DNA from: Gymnogyps californianus
Taxonomy: Eukaryota > Chordata > Aves > Accipitriformes > Cathartidae
Length of the DNA stretch: 64,000 nucleotides
Direction of reading: 5' to 3'
Assembly (NCBI RefSeq): GCF_018139145.2
Contig: NC_059472.1
Location: 101,754,877 to 101,818,876 of the forward strand
How positions within the stretch are numbered: the stretch's first letter is position 1; each line of letters starts with the position of its first letter. The position numbers and the translations under genes are program-made. Under the pieces are notes generated by a model. That model did no database searches and was not told where the DNA came from. It worked only from the letters and a program-made list of their open reading frames with translations. This document shows positions 34,726 to 47,555 of this stretch, piece after piece.

Positions 34726-35727
34726 ACACGGGACAGACGGAATTACTTCCAAAAATGTGTTAAAATTTAACTTCCTTTTTTGGTGAAATTATCCAAAAAG
34801 CTACTCAATTAGGTCTTTTTTTAATGATACACCAATGAGTAAAGTAAAAATCTCTGCAAAGGCTTCACAAAGTCCTCATAGGACTTTCTACATTTTAGAT
34901 TCCTTGCCAATGAACATGTTTTCAAATAACTGGAGCTTTTAATAGGATTAGCTGTAATTGGGATTCATGTCATAAAGCAGAATTAGACTTGAGCCTGCTG
35001 TGACAGGGAACGAGGAAGAACTGGGACAGAAATTCAAAAGTAAAAATAAGCTGGGTTATCTAATACATCATAGTTAAATGAACAGATCTGGAGATCCATA
35101 TAAACCTGAAAATCTAAATAACAATGAGGAAAAAACTTGCCCTACTATGGTTTCAAAAAAGTATATATACACCATAAAAATTTGAGTCTGCACAAACCTG
35201 GACTTCTAACTCAGTGCCTTTCTTGGGAAGAGATTTGAAGAGCCAGATGCTGTCCTCATACAGGGTGACTAATTATGGAGACTAATATACTAAAGCTTTA
35301 ATAAGGGCTATTGGCAAGTAATTACCTCCATTAGTATTTCTATACTTACATCATTGTAAATTGTTGTTAAATGATGCCCTTTCCTGTCAGATGCATATCT
35401 ACTAGGGCAGTGGTTTTCATAAAGCATTTTTAAATTTTGGGCAAGGTAGACACAGTATATTGAAAAGCAGAAGCATTTAATGAAACCAAGAACAGTATCT
35501 GTACTGTGTATGCAGATTGAAATCTTCAACCCATCCAAGTTGTTGAGCAGCCAGGAGTTAAAACAGATTAAATGGATTTCATTCTGCAATGTATAATGGA
35601 AGTAATTTCTTCCCTACAATAAGTAAGTCTCCAAAGGTTTTCATTAACTTCTCTTTACTTCTGATAAGACCTAGAAGAAGAAAACTTGTCCAGCTGATGA
35701 TAAAAACAGTTGGGCTGTCTTTCTGGT

Positions 35728-35772
35728 TATTTATTATTATTACTTTTATTGCTGTTGTTGTAGTTATTATTT
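35728..35772. repeat. (ATT/GTT)n low-complexity tract
   Basis: ATT triplets pass into GTT triplets and back, an imperfect triplet repeat. Confidence 0.7.
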
Positions 35773-38700
35773 TAAGCATATGATTATTGTTAGCATGTTT
35801 ATTAGTACACAATATCATATAATAAATGAATATTATCCATCACAATATTTGGATAAAATGAAATAATCATATTACTAAAACATGATTAGGAAGGGGCACA
35901 ATCCCTAAAAAAATAAAATAAAAAAAAATCAATGTTTATCAATATAGCTTGAATTTCAATGTTTGGAAGGGCAAGTGGGATGAACAGACATCTACAGCTG
36001 CAGCCACCACCACCCAATATGAATCATTCCTGTTCAAATTCTTACGCCCTTTCTGTGGTTTCAGCACTTTGGTGAATCTCTCTCTGACATCAGTAATACT
36101 GCTTATTAAGCAGCATACAATCCAGCTAAAAAGATCAGGGAAGACCAATTTCCACTAACAGAGAAGAAAAACACCTAACACAACTGCATCAATCATTTTA
36201 AGTCTTCATTTGGGCTACTTTAGTGACATTATGCAAGTCTGCAGAGTTGGACAATAGCAAAAATTAATCATTTCCAACAGCAGAAATATTTTTTTCATTT
36301 TAGAGACTTAATTTTTTTGAATCTCTATGCATATTTAACTCTAAGTAGTTTTTAAACTAATAAACATATGTACTGCACACAATGTTTTCTATGTAGCTTT
36401 ACCTCAGGCTTGGTTTTACAGGTATCTTCAGATTAGATTTCACTGTTTCTATGGTACTTCAGTAAATCCACCTTTCTAAATAAAAGTTTGAATAAAAGGC
36501 CTTTGCCATGGGACTCTTCAAGGTGAAGCAGACTAAGATGACCATCATTTTGTCATATGTTTCTCTGACCCCAGATCACTGCAGTGGTACATGGCAGTTC
36601 CCTCTAAGGAGAAGAATTGGAGAAAGCAACACTGGCCACCTGTCACAAGAGTCTCACTCAGGTATTGCTAGGATAGGTCCAATATAACAAAAAAATCAGG
36701 GACTGAGCTTTTAGTAGAAATATTTTCATTTTTTTAATCTCTCAGAAGGAATTCTTGGCTCCGCGTAGTTTTGTCTTTATACCGTGGGAACCATCTGGAT
36801 CGCTGTGTTTTCATACCATCTGTATGTGATCATTGAAACAAGCACAGAAGTCCCACAGCCCAAATGCTGTGCACTTCTGGAGCCCTCCCGAAAGAATAAC
36901 TAATGCTTGAGCTAAAGAAATGGCTGAGACTTAACATCACTCCCCATGGTCCAGTCCTGAAGACAGCAAAAACACAACTACAAGAATTTGAGATATAAAT
37001 AAATGCCAGTTGTGTATAAAAAAAAATTCAGATATTGAGGATATTTTCTTAATGGTGTTTACAAAGACACCTAGCAGGATTTGAGATACCACTAAGTGCC
37101 GATGGATTTCAGTTGGAAAGGAACAGCCAAGGCAGTATCTTTTTTAACAAGTAGCACATCCCCATAGGAACAGGTTTACAGGCCAAAAGCTTTGATGCTG
37201 AAGACCTAATATCCACACTACATGAACTTCAGGGGAAGTTTATATCGAGTTAACTCCAGTCTGGCCTTGTATATTGAAAACCCATTGAAGTTCAACTTCT
37301 GGGTGAAGCTCACGGAAAGGTTCAGTCTGCATCCTTTGGGGCTGCTCCCCGATGCAAACCCAAACACAGCAAGGTGGGCAGGTGGGAGATTCATTTCCAA
37401 AGCACAGTCAGGGCAAAGCAAGCAACTCCTCATGTGGACACATGTAACTTGCTGTGTCACTTCAGTAGCTCCTCCTTGATTGCTCCTCTGTGACCATAGG
37501 AAGACGAATGCCTTTGTGAATTCATCCCTGAATCTCAGTCTAGCCTTCCTGAATTCAAAGGAAAAGTAAAATTTTAGGTATCCTCTCAGGTTACGTCCTA
37601 GGTAATACCAGAGGGTGCACATATTATATAGGTCATGGCATGAAACATGAAGAAAACAGGATTTCATGAACTGCCATGGGGTCAGTCCTGAAACAAACTG
37701 TATAAACGCTTGTTTTAAATCATTTATGTAATAAAAAAAAAAGAAGAAGGAATGTACATTATTTCAAGAAATATTTTTTAACAAAAATTACTATTTTCCT
37801 CATCAGTTACGCTTAATGGCTAATTTTGACCATCCTACACATCACAGTCTCAAGCAAACAAAAGCAATGGACATGGGGGCAGCATGCAAAGTGCTTTATC
37901 TGGAGAAGACGTGAGAATCTGGGTAATATTCAGAGAGAATTTTTTTCCCTCGTTTCCTCAACTATCTTTTTTTTCCAGAAAAGAGAGGGGAGTAATTTCT
38001 AATGCACTCAGGAGAAATCTGGCTTTCTTAGCAGTGAGGGCTATACTTAAAAACATATGTAAATACCTCTGGATAGACAAGAGTGCCTGGAATAAGTCAT
38101 TTAACTGCTGTGCATTTGAGGAGCCCAACTCAGGAGGCACTTTTGGGGACTCTCCCAGAGTCTTAAAGACTCGTTTAAGTTATTGGTTACTTGGATCACG
38201 AGTGCTGCAGTCAGTCTGTTCTAGAGGAAGGAATCCCTGGAGAGAAAACACCATTTTGATTAATTTCCCCGTTAATCACAGGACTTCAGAATGCATGGGA
38301 CCCATCACGCACAGCTAAACAGGGACAAGGTCCTCCTCTGGGAGCACCCCACCTACTCAGCACCCCTTCAGTCTTCAGTCCTCTGTCTTTAGCAGACGTT
38401 AGGTCTTCCCAAGAGTTCCCGCTGGACTGGCTTCACTTAAACCACTGCTTATTGAAACAGCCTTCAGGTTTGCTCTAGGAACAAAATGGGTTTGCCCACA
38501 TACCTTCAGTGGAAAAAACTTGGCTTTAACATTTTTTTTCCTCTCTCCTTCATTTATCATTCAGAATCTCTGGCTCCTTATGAACAAAGGAGAATACATA
38601 TAACTGCATTCAATTTATGAGATGTGTTTAGGTATTAATCATTTCATATATGTCAAAACACACTTTGGAAGCTGGCCAAAACCATATATAAATTTCTGTA

Positions 38701-39211
38701 ATTTTAAAGGGTAACAGCAGCGAACTACTAAACACAGTGCTACAGCAATGTGCTTCTCACATGTTTCTTCCTCAAGATCCTGATTTAAATTCAGGTTTAT
38801 CAATAAAAAAGCACTACCAAAACAGCTTTGAAATTTTAATTTCCTTTTGAAATAAAGGTATCTTCTAGATAGAGCTGGTGCTGCTTGCCCCTGAACGCTC
38901 CCTACTTTCATTATACAGAGTTTTTTCTTACAGCTGCTAAATCTTATTTTCACAAGAGAAAAAAAATAAAAAAGCAATTTTGCACCTCTAATCATCAAAG
39001 CAGCATAATTTAGGCCTTTATTGTGTCAGTCATGAATTGTCTTTCTTGTGAGCTCACAATGTCATAATATTCTTTTTGATTAATGAGGATCCTACAATTA
39101 CAGGGTAGGAACCGTCATGCTGTACTGCAGAGCCTGTCTAAAGGCAAAAATTACAGTTAATGCTAATGCATTACCAAAGAGTTAGGGGTGGAATTATTAC
39201 TGTCAGCAAAT

Positions 39212-39407
39212 CGAAAGGGTCTGCACCCGCAAGACTGATAGCTTTTGTCGTTTCTGGAATGCAGTTCTGGGCGGCCAATGAACTTTCACATGGGACCTCA
39301 CGAATTCCCACTCCCGCTTTTTGCACGCTTAATGCCGTTGCACACATTATCTGGAATACCTCTGCCCACCTAGGAGGCTGGCAGATAGGGTCGGAAGCCT
39401 TCGAGCG
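39212..39407. promoter_or_regulatory. CpG-retaining patch, candidate enhancer
   Basis: Eleven CpGs occur in about 196 bp inside AT-rich DNA, and a GGCCAATGA (CCAAT-type) motif lies at about 39283-39291. CpG normally decays in methylated intergenic DNA, so retention hints at hypomethylation or selection. An 88-codon open frame (39160-39426) spans it but has no recognisable domain. The regulatory role is an inference. Confidence 0.28.
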
Positions 39408-42230
39408 TGAAACAAAAGGGGCCTAGCAAAAGCTAGCCTGACTAAATGGAAATCTATCACACCAATAATAACCAGTTTCAGGCTTCACAGTACAATCAGC
39501 CTCCATCGTGCAGGTTAACAGCAATGAAGGGCAAGGCACATGGAGGCAGGCAGAGGACTTCATCTTACAAAAACAGTGTCAAAAAGCAAAACCAAATCAA
39601 ATCAATAACTATTCAAATCAATCCTTGTATTGTTACAGGCTATTTGCTTCCTTGTTAGTTGCTAACAATGCATTTTCCCAGCTGTAATCACCAAAAAAAG
39701 CAATTTCACAAACCAGTATACCTTGTGGTACAGCCAAGATACTTGTTTTCTATCCATGTGTCCAGACGCTGATCTTTGCTGTAGAAACACCAAGATATTT
39801 TCTAGAAGTGTCTCTGTGATTTAGATAACTTAATCCCATGACTAAATGAGAGAGGGACATGAAAATTTTACATGCTGCTTAAGTACTTTTCAGATTTTTC
39901 TCTCAGCAATTTTAGAGTACTCCAAGCTTTCTACTGGTTATTATTTTTCCACATCACTCAGTAGTACAAGTATATACTAAAGATCAAAACCATAGAACTC
40001 AAAATCTGAAAACCAATTTTTCCCTTTAGAACATAAATACTCAGGATGGGAATGATTAAATAATAAGAGGCACAAGTGAAGTCAAAACCAAAGTCTCTTT
40101 GATGCTGCACATTCAGAACACACTATCATCTTCCTTGAATCCTCCTCTTTGTCACATCTCCTTATTTAATTTCACTCTGGTAGGATGTATCATGTTTGAA
40201 CAACTCAAGTGGGGAGGCTCATTCCAGCTTCCAATATGTCAATGCCATTAACTGAACACATGTTTTGCAGTGGAAAAGACTGGCTGATGTAGCAGCTCCG
40301 TCATTATTCAGCAGACAGACATCCAGCTGAAAGCCATTAACCCAGAGAAAATAAATGACTGCTCTCAGGCTTTGTCCCTCCAAGTTTATGCTGCCTGTAA
40401 AGAAAAGCATTTAGCCCCACACCACAGCTCCCCTCCATGTGAAGACCTTTCTTTACAAAAAAGTATCCCCTTCAAATTAACAGATTATTTTAAATATTTC
40501 TCTTAACTTGGAAAGGCAACACAGATTTAGGGAAATGGTTGTAGAAAGTAGGAGAAAACAGAAGCAAATAATAGGTTAAGGCATGAGCAAATATTATTTT
40601 CTACCACCTAAGGGGCTTCAAGCAGTAGGGAGGGGGAGAAGGAACAAAAACATTTTGGCTTATCACAAGCTTTTGAAGTTCTGGTTAAAAGTAACAGTCC
40701 ATGATAAGCAGGAGGTCAGAAGACTACCTGATTCAGTAGCATTTTACAGTTTTAATTTCTATGACATTTTTAATATTAGCCACAATATTTTAAGTATATT
40801 TAGTGATCTAATGATAATCTTAATCAAATATCAGGCTTGTTAGGTAAATAAAAGATTCAACTTTATGATATGCTGATGTTGCCAACATCAGTGAGAGCTT
40901 AGCACCTAACTGAACTGGTCCTAAGATTATGGTGGACTGCTCCATTTTACATGGCAAACTTACCAGAAGAAAAGTTCACACTAAAAACTCCCAACAACTC
41001 AATATATTCCATGCAACAAATGAGTCCTATATATGGCAAAATATTAATAGATTTTTCTGTTGGATTTCTTTTCTCAGGAAAGGTTTCATGCAAATGGCAC
41101 TTAGGAAGCTGAATAATCGTCTATATTCCTTTATGTCATTTGGTAATACAAACTACGGTTTCAAAAATGTAAATTGATGTGTTGATTTTTCAAAACTCTT
41201 CAAATCTATTTCTTTCAGAACAAAGAAAGTCAGAGAGAAAAAGGTATTTGAAGAGCAGGAACGAACATAGGGTCTTCATAGTGAGTAAGGCTTGTAGGCT
41301 ATCTATTTCAGAGCCCCAGTTCTGATAACTGGTAGCAGTGAATGTTTAGAGAAAAGTACAAGAAATGAACATGACTAGTAAGCATCTTCATCCCTGCCTG
41401 TCTTAATTTTGCTAATCAGCAGGTTAAGAGTTCCTAAGCCAAAAGTTGTATTCAGGGCAATGATCAGCAGCTGTCGGTGGATCGAGTCTCCATGAACTTG
41501 CCTGTCCTCTTTTTGAATCCATTTTGAGGAAGGACCCATGCAGCAAAACCAATAAGCAATGAGTATACATTTTGGGGCAGACCACCAGCAAATGCCATTC
41601 ATCACAACTTCACTCAATTCAGTACAGCCCTCCAGCCTCTCACCAGCCAAGCACCTGACTTCTTTTTTTCTAATTCCAGATGGCTTTAGGATGAAGATGC
41701 AGATGAGTTGTCCCTGCCCTGTCAGTAACACTTCTGTATCGAGACTACCTTTGACAACTTTCATTGACACAAAACCGATGGCTTTGGGAAAAAGCGTTAG
41801 GTGCCATGACCTTGGGAAATACAGCCTTTCTTCCAATGTTTAGCTAAAGTGACAATACAGACTCCTGTTTCCTCTGTTAATCTTAATCCAATCATCATTT
41901 GCATGTAGGACTTGACGGTACTCGCAAAATCATCTCTAAAGACACTCTTAGAAGCCACTTCTCAGCTACCAATGGCTTCCTGTTTCAACTGACGTCAGTG
42001 GAAATTCCTCGTGTTATGCAACGAGCCAGTCTGTGGTGGACAACAACTCACCTCTGCTTAGTGAGGAGAAGTGATCCATGTCCGTCCTGTTCTTGGCCTC
42101 TACATTCATCATCCTCATTCCATAATGCAGATGTTCATCCTCATGGACTGACATTGCATTCCCTCCCATTGCACAAAGGACTGAAGGCAACAGCATAAAC
42201 TTTTTTTATTTCAGCCCCCTATTGTTGCAG

Positions 42231-42455
42231 ACAATCGTCCTGAACAATCCCATGCAGAAGTTTATCAAGCTTAATCTTCAAAAAATTTCAACCATCTAAT
42301 TCCACTATTCTTCTGAAGGCTGTTCCACAACCTTCTGCAGGCTGCTTGCTATTCCAGATGGTTAGAAACTGTCTTCTAATTATCAGCTTGAATTTATTCA
42401 TGGGATCCATTTGTTCTTCTGCCAGTATTGTTCTGCAGCAACAAATTTTAGTCAC
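42231..42455 (-). mobile_element. Ancient CR1-related LINE fragment
   Basis: On the plus strand the blocks GTTTATCAAGCTTAATCTTC, ATTCCACTATTCTTCTGAAG, GGCTGTTCCACAACCTTCTG, GATGGTTAGAAACTGTCTTC, and TCCATTTGTTCTTCTGCCAG follow the reverse complement of old sauropsid CR1 ORF2 ends: CTTATCCAAGCTGCTCTTAA, GATTCCACAACTTCTCTTGG, AAGGCTGTTCCAGAGC, GTTAGAAAGTTTTTCC, CCATTTGTTCTTGTGCCAG. The order and spacing agree over more than 200 bp. The call is from memory of the family pattern. Confidence 0.62.
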
Positions 42456-45400
42456 TACTGAGTTGGGTTTGGATCAGCAAGTTGTAGCCTAAAGATAAAA
42501 GGATCATTGTATTGCATTTGTTTATGAACTAATTCCCCCTATAGTTATTTTAATAGAAAATATGCAGTGAAGTGCTGAGAAATATAAATGAATGTCATTG
42601 GCAGTTAAAATGATAGCTTACAAAGTTACATGACAATTAACAGGCTTCCTAAATTATAGTTCATGCCTTAAATGATTAATATCTAATTATCTATATATGT
42701 ATATCTCTATAAGCTAATTAACTGTAGCTTGTTAAATACTTAAGTGTTCTACAAAAGCTTCAGCCATTAGTAACAGAGTAATTAAAAATTTATCAATAAT
42801 GTGCTTTGAGTTAATGACATAGAAAATATATTTATCACATATATTAACCTGATTAACTGATTTGGCTTGTTAGAAGAAGCCTTTGTATTCTGCTGGTGTC
42901 TTTTGTGGTACCTCAGCCTTCTGCTGAATTCAACCTTCATCCTTTCTGGGAGCCACAGATGCCTGCTCCTGCTCCACACCCAGCACTTGCCTGTTCTGAT
43001 TTTCCACTGCAGGCAGCCATCCCTCACCTTGCCGCCTACCTTCTCCTCTCAGGCAGTCCCCATTTGCCACCTTCACCTTCCTGTGCTGCTGATGGATGGG
43101 TTCACAGAAAACAGCCAGACAGGGCCCTCTCCTAACGTACATAAGGGAAAGTTAGGCCATAGAGCAACCACAAATACTGCCACCCTCCCAAAAGTATACC
43201 CTCCCACACCCACACGTGCAGTGGAAGCAGAGGTCTGCACCAGAGAGTGGCAGGGGGTGGCTGTTCAGGAAGCTTAAACTCTTGTTTTCTGGCATGGGTA
43301 AAGCAGGCAGCTTGCTACCTCCAGCACTGCTGCCACTTCCAAGAGTCAGAGCGATTTGCTTCTGTTTGATTTCGTTGCATGTTGCCTTTAAAACAAGTAT
43401 GCAAGGTCAAAGAGTCATCGAGTAAGGCACAGGGAGCTGGAGCCGGTCAGGAGACAAAACCTTCAGCACTCATCCCAAATAATGACTTTGTCAGACAAAG
43501 ATTCCTCCAGTCCTCAGAGCAGGGGAAAAAAAAGGTACCAAACAGATTAAACAGCATGTACTTTTGATCCTCCCACAGCTGCTTAGATACTTGAAGCACA
43601 AAAAGTAATGAGTAGTATTGTCCAGTACATGGCTGGAGTATCTGTCAGGCTGAGTGTGGTATGAAGGTCACTCCTGAAGAACTGCTGGCCAATTCCTCTG
43701 TTTGCTGATAAAACAAAATAGGAGTCCTGCCTTTCCAACCCAAATTATACTTTAGCTCTGCAAGGCCACTGCACTAGGGTCCTAGTTCTCACTGCAAGCT
43801 GATGGGCTACTTGATGTGTCACGAGTACACAGCCAATCCTTAGTAAACCTTAATTTTTTTTTTTCCCCTTACAAAACAGATTTCCACACAACTCTTGCCT
43901 CTTTGCTAAAACTGTCTCTTTGTACAAAGCTGTCTCCAAAAGGCATGCCTGAATACTGCTAATGAAGTCTACTGCTAATAAATGTATGTGGGCACATACA
44001 TACAAAAGCTGCTCCTTCAAACATAGTACATATTTCTCCATTCATGAGCAGAAGGGGAAAGGACAGGCTTGCTTAAAGCCTGAATCCATTATAGCTTAGT
44101 GGCTGGAACCATTCCGGTGAAAGAGAAATAAACTCCGCTGTCAGTAATCTTTGTATTTTTGCTTTACAGGTTATACAAGATTTTTGCTTCCCCACAAAAC
44201 ATTTAAAAAAAAAGGCGAACAATTCTGCCACAGTTTCCCTGGGATCCTCTCCAATACCTGTTGGAGACAATAAGAATGATTTTGCTTTGCCTTAAATTAA
44301 ACTAAAACCTCCAAAGACAACAAGGACGGTATTGAATAAAAAGGATATATACAAATAGTATTTCCCTTAACACTGAATTGCATTAGTAGTGGGCCAGTAT
44401 TTTCTTTCTTTCAAACATTCACACTTGAAACAGGATAATATTCCTAAAGGCATATTTGTATATACATAGCTATCTATAATTTTGTCACAGACAAGTAATA
44501 AAATAAATAATACCAAGATAAATAATAGCAGCTCACTGAAGTTAATGGTTTGGTCATCTTTTGAATAATTTTTACAGTTTATTTTGTGATATTTTTTGCC
44601 AAGAATATATCACTTAATTCCATCTTCGAGTCCAACATTTGAGTAAGTTTTGCACCGTCTCTCACAAAAAAACCCACACCACCTCTTTATGTTTTAAATT
44701 TGCTCTTGCTGGAGACTGCAAGGAGAAAGCGGAAACTGCTGCATGCCCATGAGAAGAAAGGCTGATCCAGAGTTTTCGCATTTCCACTGGGATAAAAGAC
44801 AAGTGGCCTCAGTGGTATAGAATTTAGGAAAACAGATGAAATTGCCCTTTTTTTTCCTCCCCCCTCGATCAATAAAAAGATTCTGTGTGTGGTTTATTTT
44901 GCTTTTTTAAAAAAAATATCTGCTCCCAGTAACAGCCTGGATTGTAAATGCAATATTTCAATTGGAAGATTAGTTAGCTTTCATGGGAATTAGCAGACAG
45001 TCCCATCATTCACAGCTGACTTGGACAATAAAATCTGTTTTCTGTCATTAATCTGGCACCAACTGGCTGACTGGTCACCTACAGTGAGCTGTGAGAGATG
45101 GGAAGTGGGGAACAGTCATGTTTATTCACCAGATAGTACTGTGGAAAACAAACAAAAACTTATCTTGGGATAACTGTGGGCCACAGAGAAGTTCTTGTCC
45201 GTTCAATGCAGGGTGCAAGTTTATTAATGTGATTCCTCAGAGCTCTTCTCTTACCCACAGTTCAGGGAAGGAACTATTTCCTTCCTACAGGAGGAAGGAA
45301 TGGAAAACAAATATACAGAAGATTGATAAAAGTACGAAGCATAAGCACTGACAAGTCTTTGAGGAACTACTTATTCATTAATAATATTTACCTAGCAATA

Positions 45401-47467
45401 ACAGATGTTCGAACGTCAGCTTTTCAGTGTTTTAATACAGCATCTACTTTAATGTCATTACAGCAAGCCTTCAGTGTATCTGTAGACCAGATTTCTGGAT
45501 TTAGAAACATACCTCTGCAGGAACTCATTTTACTCCAGGTAGACTACTTGAGAAGATGCCTACTAGTTGGGGAAAGGACTTCAAAACTGGTCTGAATTTA
45601 GGCATTGTTGCTCAAGCACAAGAAGCTTTGTCAGTTTGAAATTTCCAGTCCTGAATGCTGTAAGCAAACTCAGACACAGCTAGCTCAGAAAGCGTGTTTG
45701 CTCAGCAGCACAGGAGTCGTCGTACAATACCCTGGGCAACTCTCAGAAGGCAGAGTTTGGGTGAGGTGGCTAAAAGCGAGTAAAACTAACACTGAGTTTT
45801 TGGGACAGCAAACCAGTGCCAGATTCCACCGGAGCCTGGTCAACTGAGCTCCACTTGACACCAACCGATTTTCTGGTAGAAAGTAGAAACCCGTGCCAGT
45901 TGCTTCATTTACAGATTTCTGATTTTGGAGTTGAAAAAAAGCTGCCAAACCAGAAGAAATGAAAAACTCTGTACCTGTGGAGCTTGGTCAGTTCTTCAGC
46001 CACTTCCATGATGACATAGCTGTGGGTGCTTAGACTCAGCTAAACTTTTCACAGTACTCCTCCAAATCCATATTGAAAGCAACTGATTGGTCACACATCT
46101 AGAGGAAACCAGAATATGCAACAGGGAGTGCAATTTTACATCCTACATTTCAGGGCATTCTGATGTACTGTGTACTCCTCAGCAACATTACTGTGGGCTG
46201 AAAAAGGCGGAGATATGCTCCAAGCTCAGCAGTAGCCAAGATATTGTGTATTTTCCCTGCAGTACAAGATGCCACTCAACTCTGGGCAGTTGTGCTTAGC
46301 AGGAGCTAAGAGCCTAGGGAAAATCTTCCCTCTATGTGTGAGGCACACTCCACCTTTCTCTCTTTGAGTTGAATGAGTAATTTTCGCCAAAAGTGAGAGA
46401 GAAGAGCTACTCGCAATGAGTGATGGTGTCTGCCAGCTGAGTCCTGAATGTAAAAGAGGCTGTGAGTCCAGGACCCTCCCCACTCACAGACACGAAATAC
46501 CCGCAGCTGGCTGACAAGAGCTGATTTTCTTCCCTAGTAGGCATCATCTCTGGGGTTAGTCTATTCCAGGGTCCTCACAGGAGCAACAGCTCCCACCTGA
46601 GCTCCTCATGGTTTTCTATAGAGCTTTCTATCTTCTACACAAAGCCCATGACTAACAACTGGTTTTCAAGTTATCACTCAAGACCTTTGCCTGAAAAAAG
46701 ACATAAAGTGGTTTCCTGCTAACCTAGTTTAAACAGGAGATGGGTATTAAATTGTGGCATTTATGACTGATTTTGTTCACAGCACCTGTAAAGCCTTGCA
46801 ATAAAGCTACTTGCTAGCAGCACTTTTTTTCCTGTCCAGCTCTGAAAAGAGTTCATTATTAGCATGCACTTGATAGGTTAATTTTTCAGTTCTGCATGAT
46901 TAATTGCAGCACTCTGAAGTAAACATCCTATACAACAGCAACTCACTCAATGTGTGTGGTGGTGTGTGTTCAGTCCATTTCTTTTTAAAATATACATATG
47001 CACAGGAACATTAGCCCAATTTTTTTTGTAAAAACAAATCCATTTAGGAGTTAGAGTGCTCCATTCTAAGCAAGTCAAAGTTGAAAACAGAGTACAGTGA
47101 ATATATCACCAAGGTACCAATTAACACAATTTTTTTCCTCTAGGAAATATATTTGTTCTCTTGGAGACTGAACTTTAAATGAAACAAAATACATTAGTGA
47201 GAAAACAACCTTGCACTGTGGTCTTTTTGGCACTTACAGACTATGTTACAGTAAAGGAAAATTTTAAGCTGAAGAAAAATATCATCTCAGTTTAAAAAAA
47301 AAAAGAAAGAAAGGAACAGAACGGTACAGAGTATGGAGTTAAAGTGAGCCCTGTTCACTGGCTTGGCACAAGGATATATCAAAGATAGGAAAGCTCCATT
47401 TTTTGAGAACTACAATTAAGTACCAAGAATCAAAACTATACTTAGCTTCATAGAAACAGTCTATTAC
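42456..47467. other. Gene-free DNA
   Basis: Includes the homeodomain-core cluster and a GC-richer part at 42890-43330 with a 136-codon motif-free frame. The part from 44870 to 45080 resembles conserved non-coding DNA in texture only. Confidence 0.65.
42590..42870. promoter_or_regulatory. Cluster of homeodomain-type TAAT/ATTA cores
   Basis: About a dozen TAAT or ATTA cores occur in 280 bp, including CTAATTA, GCTAATTAAC, GAGTAATTAA and GATTAATA. AT-rich DNA yields many such cores by chance, so this is only a weak enhancer hint. Confidence 0.18.
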
Positions 47468-47555
47468 AATAATAATGCTACACTCTTATGCAGTGTTTTT
47501 TATCTTTAGATCTCAAGGCTGTTTATAGTAAATGCATGTAAGTGTTGTTCAGTAG
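47468..47555 (-). mobile_element. MIR-like (CORE-SINE) ancient SINE fragment
   Basis: AATAATAATGCTACACTCTT, GCAGTGTTTTTTATCTTTAG and ATCTCAAGGCTGTTTATAG follow the typical antisense MIR-like order seen in sauropsid genomes (AATAATAATRCTTAGCAC, ATAGTGCTTTTCATC, AGATCTCAAAGTGCTTTAC). The match fades after about 47555. Confidence 0.55.

Larger units (their letters stand above)
34726..42230. other. Gene-free AT-rich DNA
   Basis: Contains the CpG-retaining patch listed separately. Open frames of 149 codons (37218-37667, minus), 144 codons (37884-38318, plus) and 153 codons (41375-41836, minus) have no family resemblance or codon pattern that I can support as coding. Confidence 0.65.

Noticed and set aside
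37218..37667. 149-codon open frame on the minus strand
   Set aside because: Cysteine-rich stretches gave a brief impression of a zinc-binding domain, but spacing fits no family and the rest looks random.
37884..38318. 144-codon open frame on the plus strand
   Set aside because: No recognisable motif or repeat; an opposite-strand frame overlaps. Treated as chance.
41375..41836. 153-codon open frame on the minus strand
   Set aside because: No domain, signal or family resemblance, a plus-strand frame overlaps it, and no promoter or splice context supports it. Likely chance.
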